From assembly GCF_000003605.2 (NCBI RefSeq), contig NW_003122910.1:736621-748879 (forward strand): DNA of 12,259 nt. The letters run 5' to 3'. Each line of letters begins with the position of its first letter. Position 1 is the first letter of the stretch. Under the pieces are notes generated by a model, which was given only the letters and a program-made list of their open reading frames with translations, was not told where the DNA came from and made no database searches. This document shows positions 9,361-12,259 of the stretch, in pieces. The DNA comes from Saccoglossus kowalevskii (taxonomy: Eukaryota > Hemichordata > Enteropneusta > Harrimaniidae). Position numbers and translations under genes: made by a program.

Positions 9361-9405
9361 TCCCTGTGAGTTCTCAAGTTAAAGAAATAAAGTTTGAACT
9401 TGAAT
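9361..9405 (+). mobile_element. Possible 3' tail of a LINE or SINE
   Basis: The stretch AGAAATAAAGTTTGAACTTG holds a polyadenylation signal (AATAAA at 9386-9391) followed by a TTGAA-type tail (9393-9405). Many invertebrate CR1/RTE-like elements end in this way. No reverse transcriptase sequence or target duplication is visible, so at most a short dead-on-arrival end remains. Confidence 0.3.
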
Positions 9406-9439
9406 GATCAGTGCACATCAGAGATATGCCTTCAAGAAC

Positions 9440-10220
9440 TGCATTCACTTAAATAAAATGACCAGCAGTCGGCCATTTTGAATCTGATCTGACAAACTAA
9501 TATACATATAGGCATGTTTAACATTCAATGGTCATACCGACAAAATCTGTCAACACACAAATAACATTCTAATTCAGAATTACAGAAATACTTGATTTTG
9601 AAATTTTTTTTAGATTAAAATGGTTGCAATTCAACCATCTTGAATCAGATCACTAATTGAGTAAATGTTCAATAATATTTCAGTAGCTTAGTTGTCACAT
9701 ATCAAATTACTCATTGTAGGCTTGTGTTTTGTGAATTATTTAAAAATATGGGTTTTAAAAAGTGACAACAAATACCATATTGCATAATAATATGTTCCAT
9801 ACACATATTTGAAAACTACAATTTAGCAGCCTATCAGCTGCTATAGCTTTGCTGTTAGAAATGCACAATGAGAAAAGAATATAAATCAATCAGTCTAGCC
9901 ATTTTCATCATAACAAGAATATTCGCCTAAACCAGAAAATTCAAGTCATAAAAAATCTAAATGAATTAATCTGAGAGAAATGAATCAAAACAGTCTGAGG
10001 TCCAACAAAGGTTTCTGCACATAAATTATTGAAGCGATTGGTCTAGCAGTTTTCAAGAAGAAGTTGAAAGAAATTTGTAAGGTACATTTGTTATGATAAC
10101 CATACAAATGACGATTTTAAAGAGGTCAAAAATGTAAAGCTCATGATGATGAACAATGAATAATATGAACAGCTAGCTCTGCTCTGTCAACTTTGTCGAC
10201 AGCAAAACTAAAGAGCAATA
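9440..10220. repeat. Ancient degenerate interspersed repeat (probable)
   Basis: Related segments occur at 9454-9489 and 9616-9651 (both TAAAATG...CCATYTTGAATCWGATC, about 25 of 36 matching). A second pair lies at about 9887-9909 and 10037-10059 (GTCTAGCMRTTTTCA). The stretch GATTGGTCTAGCAGTTTTCA with AAGAAGAAG, then a terminal AGCTCTG...AGAGC region, resembles a repeat I recall as common in mollusc and other marine invertebrate genomes. The assignment is from memory and the boundaries are approximate. Confidence 0.35.
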
Positions 10221-11320
<1,100 letters not shown>

Positions 11321-11411
11321 AACATTACGACTGTTTTACTTTAGTCAGCATCTAATAGATAATACATTCCAATAGTGTTTTTGCTATAAACAAAAATTAC
11401 CCAAGACAAAA

Positions 11412-12259
11412 GTTGAGTAACCTTCCCAATAAAAATGACTAATGTTGAGTAACCTTCCCAATAAAAATGACTAATGTTGAGCAACCTTCCCAATAAAAAT
11501 GACTAAAGTTGAGCAATCTCCCCAATGAAAATGACTAAAGTTGAGCAATCTCCCTAATAAAAATGACTAAAGTTGAGCAATCTCCCCAATAAAAATGACT
11601 AAAGTTGAACAATCTCCCCAATAAAAATGACTAAAGTTGAGCAATCTCCCTAATAAAAATTACTAAAGTTGAACAATCTCCCCAATAAAATGAGTAAAGT
11701 TGAGCAATCTCCCCAATAAAATGACTAAAGTTGAGCAATCTCCCCAATAAAAATGACTAAAGTTGAGCAATCTCCCCAATAAAATGACTAAAGTTGAGCA
11801 ATCTCACCAATAAAATTGACTAAAGTTGAGCAATCTCCCCTAATAAAAATTACTAAAGTTGAACAATCTCCCCAATAAAATGACTGAAGTTGAGCAATCT
11901 CCCCAATAAAATGACTAAAGTTGAGTAACCTTCCCAATAAAAATGACTAAAGTTGAGCAATCACACCAATAAAAATGACTAATGTTGAGCAATCTCCCCA
12001 ATAAAATGACTAAAGTTGAGCTATCTCCCCTAATAAAATTACTAAAGTTGAGCAATCTCCCCAATGAAAATGACTAAAGTTGAGCAATCTCCCCAATGAA
12101 AATGACTAAAGTTGAACAATCTCCTCAATGAAAATGACTAAAGTTGAGCAATCTCCCCAATAAAAATGACTAAAGTTGAGCAATCTCCCCAATAAAATGA
12201 CTAAAGTTGAGCAATCTCCCCAATAAAATGACTAAAGTTGAGCAATCTCCCCAATAAAA
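11412..12259. repeat. Minisatellite, 31-32 bp unit, about 26.7 copies, running off the window end
   Basis: The unit starts GTTGAGCAATCTCCCCAATA and continues AAAATGACTAAA. Length varies between 31 and 33 bp, mostly through loss of one A from the A run or gain of a C. I count 26 complete units and a partial one. Units 1 and 2 carry GTAACCTTCCC and unit 3 GCAACCTTCCC in place of GCAATCTCCCC; the GTAACC type reappears as unit 17. Units 8-9 and 14-15 share a diagnostic pair of changes (TTACT in place of TGACT, then GAACAA). Every unit carries CCAAT or a close variant, and most carry AATAAA, on the plus strand. The array lies about 117 bp from the EVH1 exon. Confidence 0.97.

Noticed and set aside
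11412-12259. CRISPR-like array of regular repeats
   Set aside because: The units are contiguous with no unique spacers, and the context is a spliced animal gene; it is a minisatellite.

Overview
The window is AT-rich animal nuclear DNA. The evidence is one spliced coding exon with canonical GT/AG borders, long stretches closed in all frames, microsatellites, a minisatellite and an inverted-repeat transposon. I see no bacterial operons or ribosome binding sites and no rRNA or tRNA. The protein fragment is bilaterian-like. The frequent ACATGTA words and a degenerate repeat near 9.44-10.22 kb recall mollusc or other marine invertebrate genomes, but that placement is a guess from memory, not a measurement.

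Only one gene is certain. On the minus strand, 11295 down to 11121 is an internal exon encoding the C-terminal half of an EVH1 domain of the Ena/VASP family (Enabled/Mena, EVL, VASP), which are actin-assembly proteins. It has a branch point, polypyrimidine tract, AG acceptor and GT donor, and ends in phase 1. Everything at lower coordinates appears to be the following intron, at least 11.1 kb and running out of the window. Everything at higher coordinates is the preceding intron.

Layout in gene order, high to low coordinates: a minisatellite of about 27 copies of a 31-32 bp unit (11412-12259, running off the window); the EVH1 exon; AT-rich intron with a degenerate dispersed repeat (about 9440-10220) and a possible LINE tail (about 9361-9405); an open, GC-richer segment (8060-8330) that contains a possible 60-nt phase 1-1 cassette exon, next to a degenerate 38-bp tandem repeat; a 687-bp fold-back transposon full of TTAGCACGGGCTAA-like motifs (6124-6810); several microsatellites and a perfect 12-bp hairpin (5118-5150); a possible internal promoter with a short first exon (4193-4229) whose splice phase matches the EVH1 exon; and a plus-strand exon-like open stretch broken by one stop (about 2808-3117).

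The most interesting hypothesis is that this large intron carries alternative exons of the Ena/VASP gene. One would start an isoform lacking EVH1 and one would be a 20-residue insert after EVH1. Both are inferences from splice signals and phase only, and RNA evidence would decide them.
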